Positions 16,546 to 24,022 of a DNA stretch of 64,000 bases are shown here, piece by piece. The notes under the pieces were generated by a model. The model was not told the origin of the DNA. It made no database searches and saw nothing but the letters and a program-made list of their open reading frames with translations. Source of the DNA: Asticcacaulis sp. AC466 (GTDB lineage Bacteria > Pseudomonadota > Alphaproteobacteria > Caulobacterales > Caulobacteraceae); contig NZ_AWGE01000024.1 of assembly GCF_000495815.1 (NCBI RefSeq), forward strand, positions 1-64,000. The letters run 5' to 3'. The translations under genes were made by a program, and so were the position numbers. Each line of letters opens with the position of its first letter. Positions within the stretch are counted from its first letter, which is position 1.

Positions 16546-17046
16546 TCAAAGCAGTTGACGGGCGGCGGCGCGCAGCAGCGCACGCGAATAGACGATATGA
16601 AACGGCAGCAGCAGGTGGAAGAAAAGACCGAGATAGACCGCGCCATTGGACAGAATGCGCTCCGGCACCACCGCGCTGCCGAAATAGAGGCGCGTCCCGC
16701 CACCGTCTTTCGGCACGCACATCAACCAGGACCGCGTCTTGCTCTGATAATCGCACATGAGAATCTGGTCCGCCGTGCGCGCTTCCGTCGTCCAGGCGGC
16801 AAACCGGGCGGATTGCCCCACCGCCAGCGCCACCACATCGGCATCCGTCGATGGCTTGGCGACCAGGGCGGCCAGAACCAGTCGCTCAAGCTTGAACAGG
16901 CCGCTCGTATAGAAGGCCTGAATATAATCGGCCAAAGACATTGTACCGGGCAGATCGACGACATAGCCATCCGTATAGGCGCGCGCCTGCCGATAGGGCG
17001 CCAGCAGCGCGCCTTCGGGCAATTGCGAAATGGCCGTTATCTGCAT
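16546..17046 (-). CDS. Hypothetical protein, resembles DUF2867/START-like domains
   Basis: 166 residues without a signal peptide. The order of elements is: YTDGYVVDLPGTMSLADYIQAFYTSGLFKLER, then ARFAAWTTEARTADQILMCDYQSKTRSWL, then a hydrophobic C-terminal helix (LGLFFHLLLPFHIVYSRALLRAAARQ). This matches the general form of DUF2867-like ligand-binding domains. The assignment is tentative. It ends 24 bases before the TPR peptidase gene on the same strand and could be part of its operon. Confidence 0.58.
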   Translation of the reverse strand: MQITAISQLPEGALLAPYRQARAYTDGYVVDLPGTMSLADYIQAFYTSGLFKLERLVLAALVAKPSTDADVVALAVGQSARFAAWTTEARTADQILMCDYQSKTRSWLMCVPKDGGGTRLYFGSAVVPERILSNGAVYLGLFFHLLLPFHIVYSRALLRAAARQLL

Positions 17047-17070
17047 GGGGCATACTCTGGGAAAGGGGCG

Positions 17071-18666
17071 TCAGTCTACAGGCAAGGCGCTGTATTTATC
17101 AAAGTCCGCCGGGAACTCCCCCTTCGGCGTCTTTGCCGCCAGGGCATCGTGCACGGATTGCAGGAAATCGGCACGTTCACGCCGGCCGTGCGCCTTCGCT
17201 TCGGCCAGGTGGTCATCGACGATTTTCATCGCCTCCGCGTAACGGCCACGCCGCATCAGCAGGTCGGCATAGTAGAGGTCGTAGCGGTCGCCGCTATAGC
17301 TATTGGCCACTTCGACGGCATGAAGGGTATTGTCATCGGGATAGTCGGGCCGGTCTCTGAACGCCTGGGTATAGAAATAGATGCCTTCGGGCGATGACGG
17401 ATTGAGCTTATAGGCCTTGCCCAGTTCCGCCCGCGCCGCGGCGTAATTCTTGGCCCGATCCTCCGGTGGCCCCATGTGGGCCAGTTGCAGATACATGCGC
17501 CCCAGCAGGTACTGCGCCTCATAATCCTTCGGGTCGGCAGCAAGCGTCTTGACCAAAAACGCCTTTGCCGCATTCGGATCGCCAAAGCGTATCTCCCCGC
17601 GCGCCACAACGGTTTGAGCCAGCCGGTCGTTCGGGAAGCGCTCAGCCGATTTTCGCGCCGTCTTGAGCAGCTCAAGACCATGTTCGGGCGTCTGACAGGT
17701 TTGTATCGCCGCATCGACCAATGGCAGATCGCCGGGATAGTCCGGCAGTGACGTAACGGTGACCGCCGCCGCCGGGAGGTTGGCGACCTTGTAGCTCATA
17801 TAGTGCATGCCCTTGCGCATATAGGTCTTCAGCACCTCATCATACTGCGCCGGCTCTATCCCGATCGTCGCCTTATAGGCGGTCATCGGGTCTGCGCCGT
17901 TATCGACCTGGCGCAGATAGCTGAAGAACTTGGCGCGGCGGTCCGGATCGCTCATCAGGTAGGATACGATGGTCCAGCTTTGCAGGGCGTACATATCGGC
18001 ATTACTTTTGGAAACCGGCACGTCGGCAATCACATCGCCAAAGGCGAGCGGCCGGTCGTCGCGCAGGCTTTCGATATGTCCGTCCCCCAGGGACATGGCG
18101 ATATTCGGCGGCGCCTTGCCGATCAGGATCTTGTCGTCCTTGAACACGGCGGTCATGAAATACCAGTTGAGACCTTTTGAGACCCAGTCCGGCAGTTTGA
18201 CAAACCGTTGGTGCAGCACCTCACTGTTATAGGCAAAAAAGAGATAGGCCAGGTTGAGGTCAATGTCCGGGTCGAGCGCCGGACCGTAAAGCCTATTGTT
18301 TTGGTCGGCGTCAGCGGTCGAAAAATATTGCACGCCTTCCCGGCACGGCAGAGCGGGATTGAAGCCGTTCTGCGGGATGTTCGGGCGAACCGTGCGGAAC
18401 AGGGCCACCGACGACAAAAGGGTAAAGCGCGTCTTATCGGTCTGCGGCACGATGGTGTCGCTCATCTGGTCATAAAAGGCGCCCGTGACGTCGTAAAAGG
18501 TTTCCAGTTTCGCCGCATAGGCGCGCGTCGCCGCTTCGGATGCGGCGCTATAGATCACGAAATGCTGGCTTTCCGCCTTGAGCCACGGCCGGGCCTGCGC
18601 CGTGAACGGCGCCAACATGCCCGCGATCATCAGACCGCACGCCACAAGCCGATTCATCCCCAACAT
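17071..18666 (-). CDS. Exported TPR protein with peptidase-MA-like N-terminal domain
   Basis: About 531 residues; the start could be ATG 18666 or ATG 18657, both behind a G-rich ribosome site. A signal peptide (LVACGLMIAGMLAPFTAQA) is followed by a domain that begins PWLKAESQHFVIYSAASEAATRAYAAKLETFYDV, the opening typical of DUF1570/peptidase-MA proteins. The zinc HExxH motif is not visible (LPDWVSKGLNWYF replaces it), so it is probably inactive as a protease. Residues about 330-520 hold TPR-like repeats (AQTVVARGEIRFGD, AQYLLGRMYLQLAH, YDLYYADLLMRRGRYAEAM). A scaffold role in the envelope is likely. Confidence 0.72.
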   Translation of the reverse strand: MLGMNRLVACGLMIAGMLAPFTAQARPWLKAESQHFVIYSAASEAATRAYAAKLETFYDVTGAFYDQMSDTIVPQTDKTRFTLLSSVALFRTVRPNIPQNGFNPALPCREGVQYFSTADADQNNRLYGPALDPDIDLNLAYLFFAYNSEVLHQRFVKLPDWVSKGLNWYFMTAVFKDDKILIGKAPPNIAMSLGDGHIESLRDDRPLAFGDVIADVPVSKSNADMYALQSWTIVSYLMSDPDRRAKFFSYLRQVDNGADPMTAYKATIGIEPAQYDEVLKTYMRKGMHYMSYKVANLPAAAVTVTSLPDYPGDLPLVDAAIQTCQTPEHGLELLKTARKSAERFPNDRLAQTVVARGEIRFGDPNAAKAFLVKTLAADPKDYEAQYLLGRMYLQLAHMGPPEDRAKNYAAARAELGKAYKLNPSSPEGIYFYTQAFRDRPDYPDDNTLHAVEVANSYSGDRYDLYYADLLMRRGRYAEAMKIVDDHLAEAKAHGRRERADFLQSVHDALAAKTPKGEFPADFDKYSALPVD

Positions 18667-18841
18667 CTCGCCCCCCCATATCATCTCGCTATGCGAATAC
18701 CGCAGGCTAGGACTTACCCGCGATGACGTCAAGTTGCATTCACCCCCGTCCACAGCCGGGGCGGTCAGGCGCCTCGCTCACGACTGTCTTGCCAGACGGC
18801 GCGATTGGCGTAATATGCCACCACACACGGGGGTGGGGATA

Positions 18842-19825
18842 ATGACGGAAAAATCAAAATACGTATCCGGATACGCTTCGGGATTTTGGCCGCGCGTCGG
18901 CGCGTGGTTCATCGACATGCTGTTGCTGGGCGCCGTCGGCTGGGGCATCGGCTGGGCGGCCATGGACTATGTGTCGGCGCTCGGGTCGAACGGCCGCTTT
19001 ATCGGACTGGCGATTTGTATCCTCTATTACGGCATTCTGGGCAGCAACCTCGGCGGCGGACGCACCCTTGGCAAACGCATTCTGGGCCTGAAGGTCGTCG
19101 GCCTGAACGGCAAACCGCTCAACCTGTTTGTGGCGCTGTGGCGCGCCCTGATTCTGTCAGGGCCACTCATGCTGAATGGCTGGTATTTCAACATCGCCGA
19201 CCCGACTCTGCTCCAGGTCCTGGGTATAGCCGACCTGACGGTGGTCTTCGGCATAGGCCTGGCGCAGATCTATCTGCTCCTGTTCGCCTGGCCGGAACGC
19301 CGGCTGGTTCATGACCTGTTGTCCGGCTCCATTGTCGTTCGCGCCGATACGCAAGAATTTACGCCGCAAACCAAGCGCGTCCACGCCATAGTGGCCGTCC
19401 TCATCGTTCTGGCCGCGCTGGTCTTGGCGGTGACAGGGCCCGACCTGCTCAACAAGGCCATGCCGGGACTCAAGGCGGACCTCAAGCCCTTGCCACATGT
19501 CATCAATGCCGTGAACACCCTGCCCGAAGTCGCAGAGACGTCAGTGCAGGACAGCACCAATACCTACTATTCCAACGGCCAGAAAACGACGACGCGAATC
19601 CTGATCGTGACCGCGACAACCGGCGCCTGGCCCGCCGACACGGACCCGCTGCTGGCCAGGATCGGCGCCCGGGTCGTGAAGGCCTACACCTTCGCCCCGA
19701 ACCAGAAACTACTGGTCCGCATCGTCCACGGCTTCGACCTCGGCATTGCCAACTATACAAATTTCCGCGCCGTAAACTACAAGACGGACTGCACCTCGGC
19801 CGACGTGAAGTGCCTGGACAAATAG
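18842..19825 (+). CDS. RDD family membrane protein
   Basis: 327 residues from ATG 18842 behind GGGGTGGGG. The N-terminal half is an RDD domain: FWPRVGAWFIDMLLLG, a second helix, GGGRTLGKRILGLKVVG, and WPERRLVHDLLSGSIVV. A fifth helix (VAVLIVLAALVLAVTG) follows, then a 110-residue soluble tail with a Cys pair near the end (TDCTSADVKCLDK). RDD proteins are linked to ion or lipid transport, but the function is poorly known. The last 61 bases are repeated at 21761-21821. Confidence 0.85.
   Translation: MTEKSKYVSGYASGFWPRVGAWFIDMLLLGAVGWGIGWAAMDYVSALGSNGRFIGLAICILYYGILGSNLGGGRTLGKRILGLKVVGLNGKPLNLFVALWRALILSGPLMLNGWYFNIADPTLLQVLGIADLTVVFGIGLAQIYLLLFAWPERRLVHDLLSGSIVVRADTQEFTPQTKRVHAIVAVLIVLAALVLAVTGPDLLNKAMPGLKADLKPLPHVINAVNTLPEVAETSVQDSTNTYYSNGQKTTTRILIVTATTGAWPADTDPLLARIGARVVKAYTFAPNQKLLVRIVHGFDLGIANYTNFRAVNYKTDCTSADVKCLDK
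19765..19825 (+). repeat. 61-bp direct repeat, copy 1 (end of RDD gene)
   Basis: It encodes the last 20 residues and stop of the RDD gene. It matches 21761-21821 at 59 of 61 positions, 1996 bases apart. The two copies bracket the nuclease-VWA gene, like the two ends left by integration into a gene terminus or by tandem duplication. Confidence 0.85.
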
Positions 19826-19871
19826 CATCAGCGTTTGCTTACGGATTCGGAACCTGAGGCCCAGACACCTC

Positions 19872-21530
19872 TTAAGCGCGGACGGGAAGACCGAACGCCC
19901 ACAGCCTTTCGGTTGCGGCATACAGGCTGTCCACGCTTCCGTCCTCAAACTCGCCATCGGAAAGAAGCACAACGTCTAAAGGTTCCGCCCGATTGCGCAA
20001 TTCACCCAGTTGCCCGACCAAGTCAGCAATGCGCGTAGCCTCGTTACCTTCAAGCGTGATGGCATTTGCGCCAATCTGCTCTCCAAGCCCTTGGCGCAAT
20101 TCGGCCCGGCCAGCGAAAACGATAAATTCGTCCCTCAGCAAACCGGCGTTGACCCAGGTTTGCAGGCGTTCCAGGGCATCGGGCAATTTATCGGCAAAGC
20201 TTTCCGAGCAGTCGATCACGGCAACGGCGGGTCGATCCTGGGTGGTGAAGGCCTCAAACAGCGCGCGTTTCAAATCCTCGATGGCGGGCATACCAGGGCA
20301 CACTCCGAACATCATGCCCACCTCCGGTGTGATCTCGGAACGAACCATGTATTCAACGGTAAACCGGTGCTGAGACAGGTTCTTGTACTTATCCAGCGTT
20401 GCCCGGTAATCTGAGGCATTATAACCACCTTTCTCGGAAAATTTGGCATCAAGCACGATCACCGCGGATCCCACCGCGTCGCTATTATCGTAGATAGCAA
20501 AGTCCGGCATGGTTGATCCGGCCTTTGCCTTGAATTGGAAAAAAGCCCAGGCTTGCGATCCAATTTTTGCCACCGGGGTCCGGGCACCGGCATATTTTAG
20601 ATTCCAGACCTTGTGATCCTCGACCTGGCCGACGTTTTCGAGTGTAATGGTATATCCCGCGCATTCGAGCGTCCGCAGCACAAAGCACAGAAGCCAGACC
20701 TCATATAGCTGAGGCAAATTGCGAAACACAGCCAGCTCGATCAAAGCGGCAGCTCCCTCGATATCCGACAGCAAGGTCGCAGTTAGGCGCATCTGTTCGA
20801 CAAAAATCGCGATCTTGCCGAGTGCTTCCTCATGATCGTTGTGAGAGTGGTATCCCTGATAGTGATTTTCCGTTAAATCGTCGCAGGCAATTTCAAGTTC
20901 GTCGCACTTTTCCACCACGCCGCCAATGAATTCTCCGCTGTCGATTTTCGGCAAAGACTCCCGGACAAGGGCGATCTGCTGCCGCAAAATGTCAATGATA
21001 TCCTCATCGTAGGTGGTCATGCCTTGACGTCGCTCGTAGATGCCGCCGTATCTTGATAGCCTCCAACTTCCGGGATTTTCTGTGCTGGCGTCATCAAGCA
21101 GATCATCGAGGGCGGTGGAGGCGACCTCCCACATTTCCTCGAGCGTGCCGTTCTGTGCCAATCGCTGCATGGCCGCCTGGTCCCAATTCGCCATTGTTTT
21201 GCGGTGCTGCGGTTTGAGTTCCTCAATCCCAGGCAGGGTGGCGATGGTGCCTGTCGTGCGCGCCGCATGCCCGTGGCGCTCAAGAAAGCCCATGACTTCC
21301 GACAGCATCGCCATCGCCGGTCCCTGATCGTCCAGAACCTTGGCCAGCAACTGGGTATGCGAAATCTTCGACAGCAGAATGCCGGGCGTCTTTTGGACCT
21401 TGCTTCTGTCCCTGCTCTCGCCCTCAAACCCAAGGTCACGGCAGAGCGCCTCCCAGCCCTCATTCGAGAGAAGATCGGCGAGTTTTCCCAAAGCGGTTCC
21501 CCGCCGCAGGCTAGCATCGGATTTGGTCAC
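19872..21530 (-). CDS. PD-(D/E)XK-like nuclease plus VWA-like domain protein
   Basis: 552 residues, cytoplasmic. Residues 1-190 are mainly helical and unrecognised. Near residue 275, LPQLYEVWLLCFVLRTLECAGY resembles the helix before the nuclease core in DUF2357-type proteins. Residues 341-361 hold PDFAIY and, 17 residues on, VIVLDAKFS: the D-x(n)-DxK layout of PD-(D/E)XK nucleases. From about 430, VIDCSES (DxSxS) and later VVLLSDGEFEDG look like the metal site of a VWA domain. Such pairings are seen in defence and conflict genes. It starts with GTG or ATG near 21530, 33 bases from a 74-bp element also found before the ClpP-like gene. A 61-bp repeat brackets the locus. Confidence 0.68.
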   Translation of the reverse strand: MTKSDASLRRGTALGKLADLLSNEGWEALCRDLGFEGESRDRSKVQKTPGILLSKISHTQLLAKVLDDQGPAMAMLSEVMGFLERHGHAARTTGTIATLPGIEELKPQHRKTMANWDQAAMQRLAQNGTLEEMWEVASTALDDLLDDASTENPGSWRLSRYGGIYERRQGMTTYDEDIIDILRQQIALVRESLPKIDSGEFIGGVVEKCDELEIACDDLTENHYQGYHSHNDHEEALGKIAIFVEQMRLTATLLSDIEGAAALIELAVFRNLPQLYEVWLLCFVLRTLECAGYTITLENVGQVEDHKVWNLKYAGARTPVAKIGSQAWAFFQFKAKAGSTMPDFAIYDNSDAVGSAVIVLDAKFSEKGGYNASDYRATLDKYKNLSQHRFTVEYMVRSEITPEVGMMFGVCPGMPAIEDLKRALFEAFTTQDRPAVAVIDCSESFADKLPDALERLQTWVNAGLLRDEFIVFAGRAELRQGLGEQIGANAITLEGNEATRIADLVGQLGELRNRAEPLDVVLLSDGEFEDGSVDSLYAATERLWAFGLPVRA

Positions 21531-21563
21531 AAAAATCTCCTATAGATGAGCGAAATGACCACG

Positions 21564-21637
21564 CCTAAAGTTGTTGGCGTCAACATAAAGTTGCGCGTTG
21601 GGAACATTTAGGTGCGCGGCGTTTCACCCTCCCTCTG
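21564..21637. repeat. 74-bp upstream element, copy 1 (before nuclease-VWA gene)
   Basis: Near-identical in layout to 22663-22736. Its first 49 bases are bounded by CCTAAA and TTTAGG (ATTTAGG on the plus strand), with two imperfect units AAAGTTG..GCGT and AAAGTTGCGCGTTG inside. Read toward the gene on the minus strand it contains TTGACG, a possible -35 box. It probably carries a shared promoter and operator. Confidence 0.75.
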
Positions 21638-21640
21638 TCG

Positions 21641-21700
21641 CACTAGCCGTGAGACAAAGCCCCTCTTCGGAAAACCGAGGTTCATCGCCGGGCTTGCCGC
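21641..21700. repeat. 60-bp repeat, copy 1 (orphan copy of MerR gene end)
   Basis: It matches 23542-23601, which is the 3' coding end of the MerR gene, at 56 of 60 positions. It directly follows the 74-bp element and precedes the second RDD-end copy, so 21564-21821 is a mosaic of three borrowed segments. No functional gene is seen in it. Confidence 0.8.
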
Positions 21701-21760
21701 CAGCTACGCCCCCTACGCCTGGTTGACGGTACACCCGGTGCCGCTGACCTGGGCGAAGGC

Positions 21761-21821
21761 CCGCGCCGTAAACTACAAAACGGACTGCACCTCAGCCGAC
21801 GTGAAGTGCCTGGACAAATAG
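21761..21821 (+). repeat. 61-bp direct repeat, copy 2 (orphan RDD gene end)
   Basis: An orphan copy of the RDD gene terminus, with its stop codon, preceded by unrelated sequence. It differs from 19765-19825 at two positions, both third codon positions or silent in effect, so it was copied fairly recently or is under constraint. Confidence 0.85.
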
Positions 21822-21866
21822 CGGCGGAGGCCAAATGTTGGCGAACCCATAGGTATAATTTTACGG

Positions 21867-22643
21867 TTATGGGTTTCCGTCATATATAATAAAGGACTTT
21901 TCGAAAAGCGAACTGACCAGATTATAATCGGTCTGGTTCTTCATCCACCATGAAGAGCGGGACAGATTAACCTTGAGATTTTTCTTGAAGAAGGATTCGG
22001 ATACCGCCACCATTGGCGTTTTTCCGCTACCGTCTTTCATCTCAAAATTTTTATAGGCGTTCAATTCGAACCAGTCGCTTGACACACCGTACTCATCTTT
22101 AAATTTTTCCTGATCGTCCAAAAGATCTTTCAATTTGGAAAGCTCCGAGTTCACGATCATATCTGTCTCTTCGGGCGATGGCGCAGGGTCGGACGCGGCA
22201 AGGGAAGCCCTAAGCTGTGCTTCGGCGGTCGAGAGAAAATGCTTATCCATTCCGCCATGCAAGGCGATGATCGAGTACGGCATAATCTCGATTGTCGCAG
22301 CCACCGGGACAATATAGTTCGCGCAGCTTGACGCGCAGACCCCGATAATTTTCAATTTGAGTTTAAGCCCCGCCACACGGCGCGCAACCGGCAACGCCTT
22401 GGCGACGTCGCCGCCCCCCGAAGTCAGCGACAAGGTGGTTATTTTCGCCGAACCGATGCTATTCAGGCATGCGTCCAAACCATCGGTGTCGCCGATAAAC
22501 CTCAACTCGCCCGCCCGCGTGAGTTCACAAACGCCCGCCTTTGCCCTGAGCGTCACCATTGCGGCATGGGCTTCGGCATAGCCCGCCGGGCGCGACAAAC
22601 CTGTATCGACTAAGACTGCGAAATCCATCCCCACCCCCAGCAT
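21867..22643 (-). CDS. ClpP/crotonase-like serine protease-fold protein
   Basis: 258 residues; ATG 22628 is an alternative start. The ClpP-like core is clear. ITTLSLTSGGGDVAKALPVARRV (about 68-90) has the oxyanion-type GGD turn, followed by LKIIGVCASSCANYIV with candidate nucleophile Ser105 or Ser106 and IIALHGG with His129. No signal peptide is seen; the first residues resemble a small alpha/beta start (MDFAVLVDTG). The C-terminal 110 residues are charged and unrecognised. It is soluble and probably cytoplasmic. The 74-bp element in front is shared with the nuclease-VWA gene, so the two may be co-regulated. Confidence 0.7.
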   Translation of the reverse strand: MLGVGMDFAVLVDTGLSRPAGYAEAHAAMVTLRAKAGVCELTRAGELRFIGDTDGLDACLNSIGSAKITTLSLTSGGGDVAKALPVARRVAGLKLKLKIIGVCASSCANYIVPVAATIEIMPYSIIALHGGMDKHFLSTAEAQLRASLAASDPAPSPEETDMIVNSELSKLKDLLDDQEKFKDEYGVSSDWFELNAYKNFEMKDGSGKTPMVAVSESFFKKNLKVNLSRSSWWMKNQTDYNLVSSLFEKSFIIYDGNP

Positions 22644-22662
22644 GTGAGCTTAGATTGCGACA

Positions 22663-22736
22663 CCTAAAGTTGCGCGCGTCAATATAAATTTGCGCGTTGC
22701 AAACATTTAGGTGTGCGACGCTCTGCCCTCCTCATT
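22663..22736. repeat. 74-bp upstream element, copy 2 (before ClpP-like gene)
   Basis: The second copy lies 19 bases before the first possible start of the ClpP-like gene, with the same CCTAAA/TTTAGG borders, the same AAAGTTG units and the same TTGACG on the minus strand. It also contains a TTTGC-n5-GCAAA hairpin absent from copy 1. The rest of 22737-22840 shows no gene. Confidence 0.75.
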
Positions 22737-22840
22737 GTGGCGGAACTTTCCAGTTGACTCGGATGGAAACACGGGCGGATTCTGGCCAGACCATCCACCG
22801 CCAGTCAGGGGCGGACCCTGCCGTTTAAAGGCGAGACATA

Positions 22841-23491
22841 ATGCGCAACCGAGGCCTAGATCCGCATCTTCTACATGCGTGGCTTTATGCCCGCTCGATC
22901 GCGCGGGGACTGCCTTTGCCCGTTCCCGACCATGGCGGCTTCCGCGTCGATACCCATTCGAAAACCGAGATCGTTCGCTGGGTTTTTCCGAAGATGGGCC
23001 CCGGTCTCGAAGAGCTTGCGCAGTCCATCGCGGCACCCGGCCATTTGCTGAAACTCTGCGGTGCGGCGGACGAATTGCAAACGGCGCTGCCGACGGGCTG
23101 GGCGCTTCACGCGCCGGCCTATGTCATGCGGGCACGTGGCGCGCCGACAGCGAGGCCGCTGGCCGGGGGCTATAGAATAGAGACTGAGCACACGGGCATG
23201 GTAATGGCGGCACGGATATTTTCCGACGCGGGAGAGATGGCGGCAAGCGGGTATGCGACGCAGACCCAGGACGCCTTTATCTATGACCGTATCGTAACGG
23301 AGCCTCAGCATCGCCGGAAAGGACTTGGACACGCCATAATGGCAACCCTGCGTACCGCCAGGCAGAATCCCGCCAGCCCCGAATTGCTCGTCGCCACGAC
23401 CGAGGGCCGCGCCCTCTATTCGACCCTGGGGTGGGAAACGATCTCACCATATTCCACCGCCTCGATCCCGGACCCCGCTTCCGGCCCATGA
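22841..23491 (+). CDS. GNAT family N-acetyltransferase
   Basis: 216 residues. The C-terminal half is a GNAT domain: a DAFIYDRIVTEPQHRRKGLG motif A (acetyl-CoA loop RRKGLG), then ATLRTAR and an ELLVATTEGRALYSTLGWETI motif B. The N-terminal 100 residues are an extension found in some GNAT proteins that begin with a substrate-recognition segment. The substrate is unknown. It is the only plus-strand gene between the two minus-strand genes of the repeat mosaic. Confidence 0.8.
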   Translation: MRNRGLDPHLLHAWLYARSIARGLPLPVPDHGGFRVDTHSKTEIVRWVFPKMGPGLEELAQSIAAPGHLLKLCGAADELQTALPTGWALHAPAYVMRARGAPTARPLAGGYRIETEHTGMVMAARIFSDAGEMAASGYATQTQDAFIYDRIVTEPQHRRKGLGHAIMATLRTARQNPASPELLVATTEGRALYSTLGWETISPYSTASIPDPASGP

Positions 23492-23530
23492 TATGGGCCG
23501 CGACCGGCACGCCGAAACGCGCCCCGCCCC

Positions 23531-23950
23531 TCACTCTGACGCAATAGCCGTGAGGCAAAGGCCCTCTTCGGAAAACCGGGGTTCATCGCCGGGCTTGCCG
23601 CGCGCCATCCAGTCACGCTTGGCGTGCAGGTAAGCGAGCAGCCGCGCCAGATCCGCCGCCTTCTCTTCCAGCCGCGCCACCTGAGTATCGATAATCTCCA
23701 TCTCGCGCTGCGCCGACAGCCCCTTGTCCGCCAGTTCGCTGGCGATCACCGCGATTTCCTTCAGCGGCATCCCAAGCGATTGCGCGAACCGGATCATCAG
23801 CGCGGTGGAGACATCGCGTTCGCTGAAGATCTGATACGGATTGCGCCCGCCCCGGTGGCTCGATTGCGGCGCAAGCAGACCCTTTCGGACATAGAAACGC
23901 ACCGTGTCCTGACTGAGCCCCGCCCGCCGCGCAAAAGCACCGATCAACAT
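23531..23950 (-). CDS. MerR family transcriptional regulator
   Basis: 139 residues from ATG 23950; upstream in-frame codons lack a ribosome site and overlap the promoter. The winged helix is typical: MLIGAFARRAGLSQDTVRFYVRKGLLAP, then GGRNPYQIFSERDV. A dimerisation helix (REMEIIDTQVARLEEKAADLARLLAYL) follows. It is divergent from the epimerase gene, whose promoter has the long spacer that MerR proteins act on. The last coding bases contain the 60-bp repeat also found at 21641. Confidence 0.88.
   Translation of the reverse strand: MLIGAFARRAGLSQDTVRFYVRKGLLAPQSSHRGGRNPYQIFSERDVSTALMIRFAQSLGMPLKEIAVIASELADKGLSAQREMEIIDTQVARLEEKAADLARLLAYLHAKRDWMARGKPGDEPRFSEEGLCLTAIASE
23542..23601. repeat. 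60-bp repeat, copy 2 (inside the MerR gene end)
   Basis: This is the copy in its native place, coding for the C-terminal residues of the MerR protein (KPGDEPRFSEEGLCLTAIA region). The orphan copy is 1901 bases to the left. Confidence 0.8.
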
Positions 23951-23962
23951 CGAAATCACCCC

Positions 23963-23993
23963 TTGACCATGGACCATAGTCCACACTTATAGA
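23963..23993 (+). promoter_or_regulatory. MerR-type promoter with 19-bp spacer and dyad
   Basis: A -35 box TTGACC (23963-23968) and a -10 box TATAGA (23988-23993) are separated by 19 bases, too long for normal use and typical of MerR-activated promoters. The dyad TGGAC-CATA-GTCCA (23970-23983) lies in the spacer. It faces the epimerase gene at 24023. Confidence 0.75.
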
Positions 23994-24022
23994 ACAGACT
24001 CCTGCCATTGTGGAGCTGTTTC

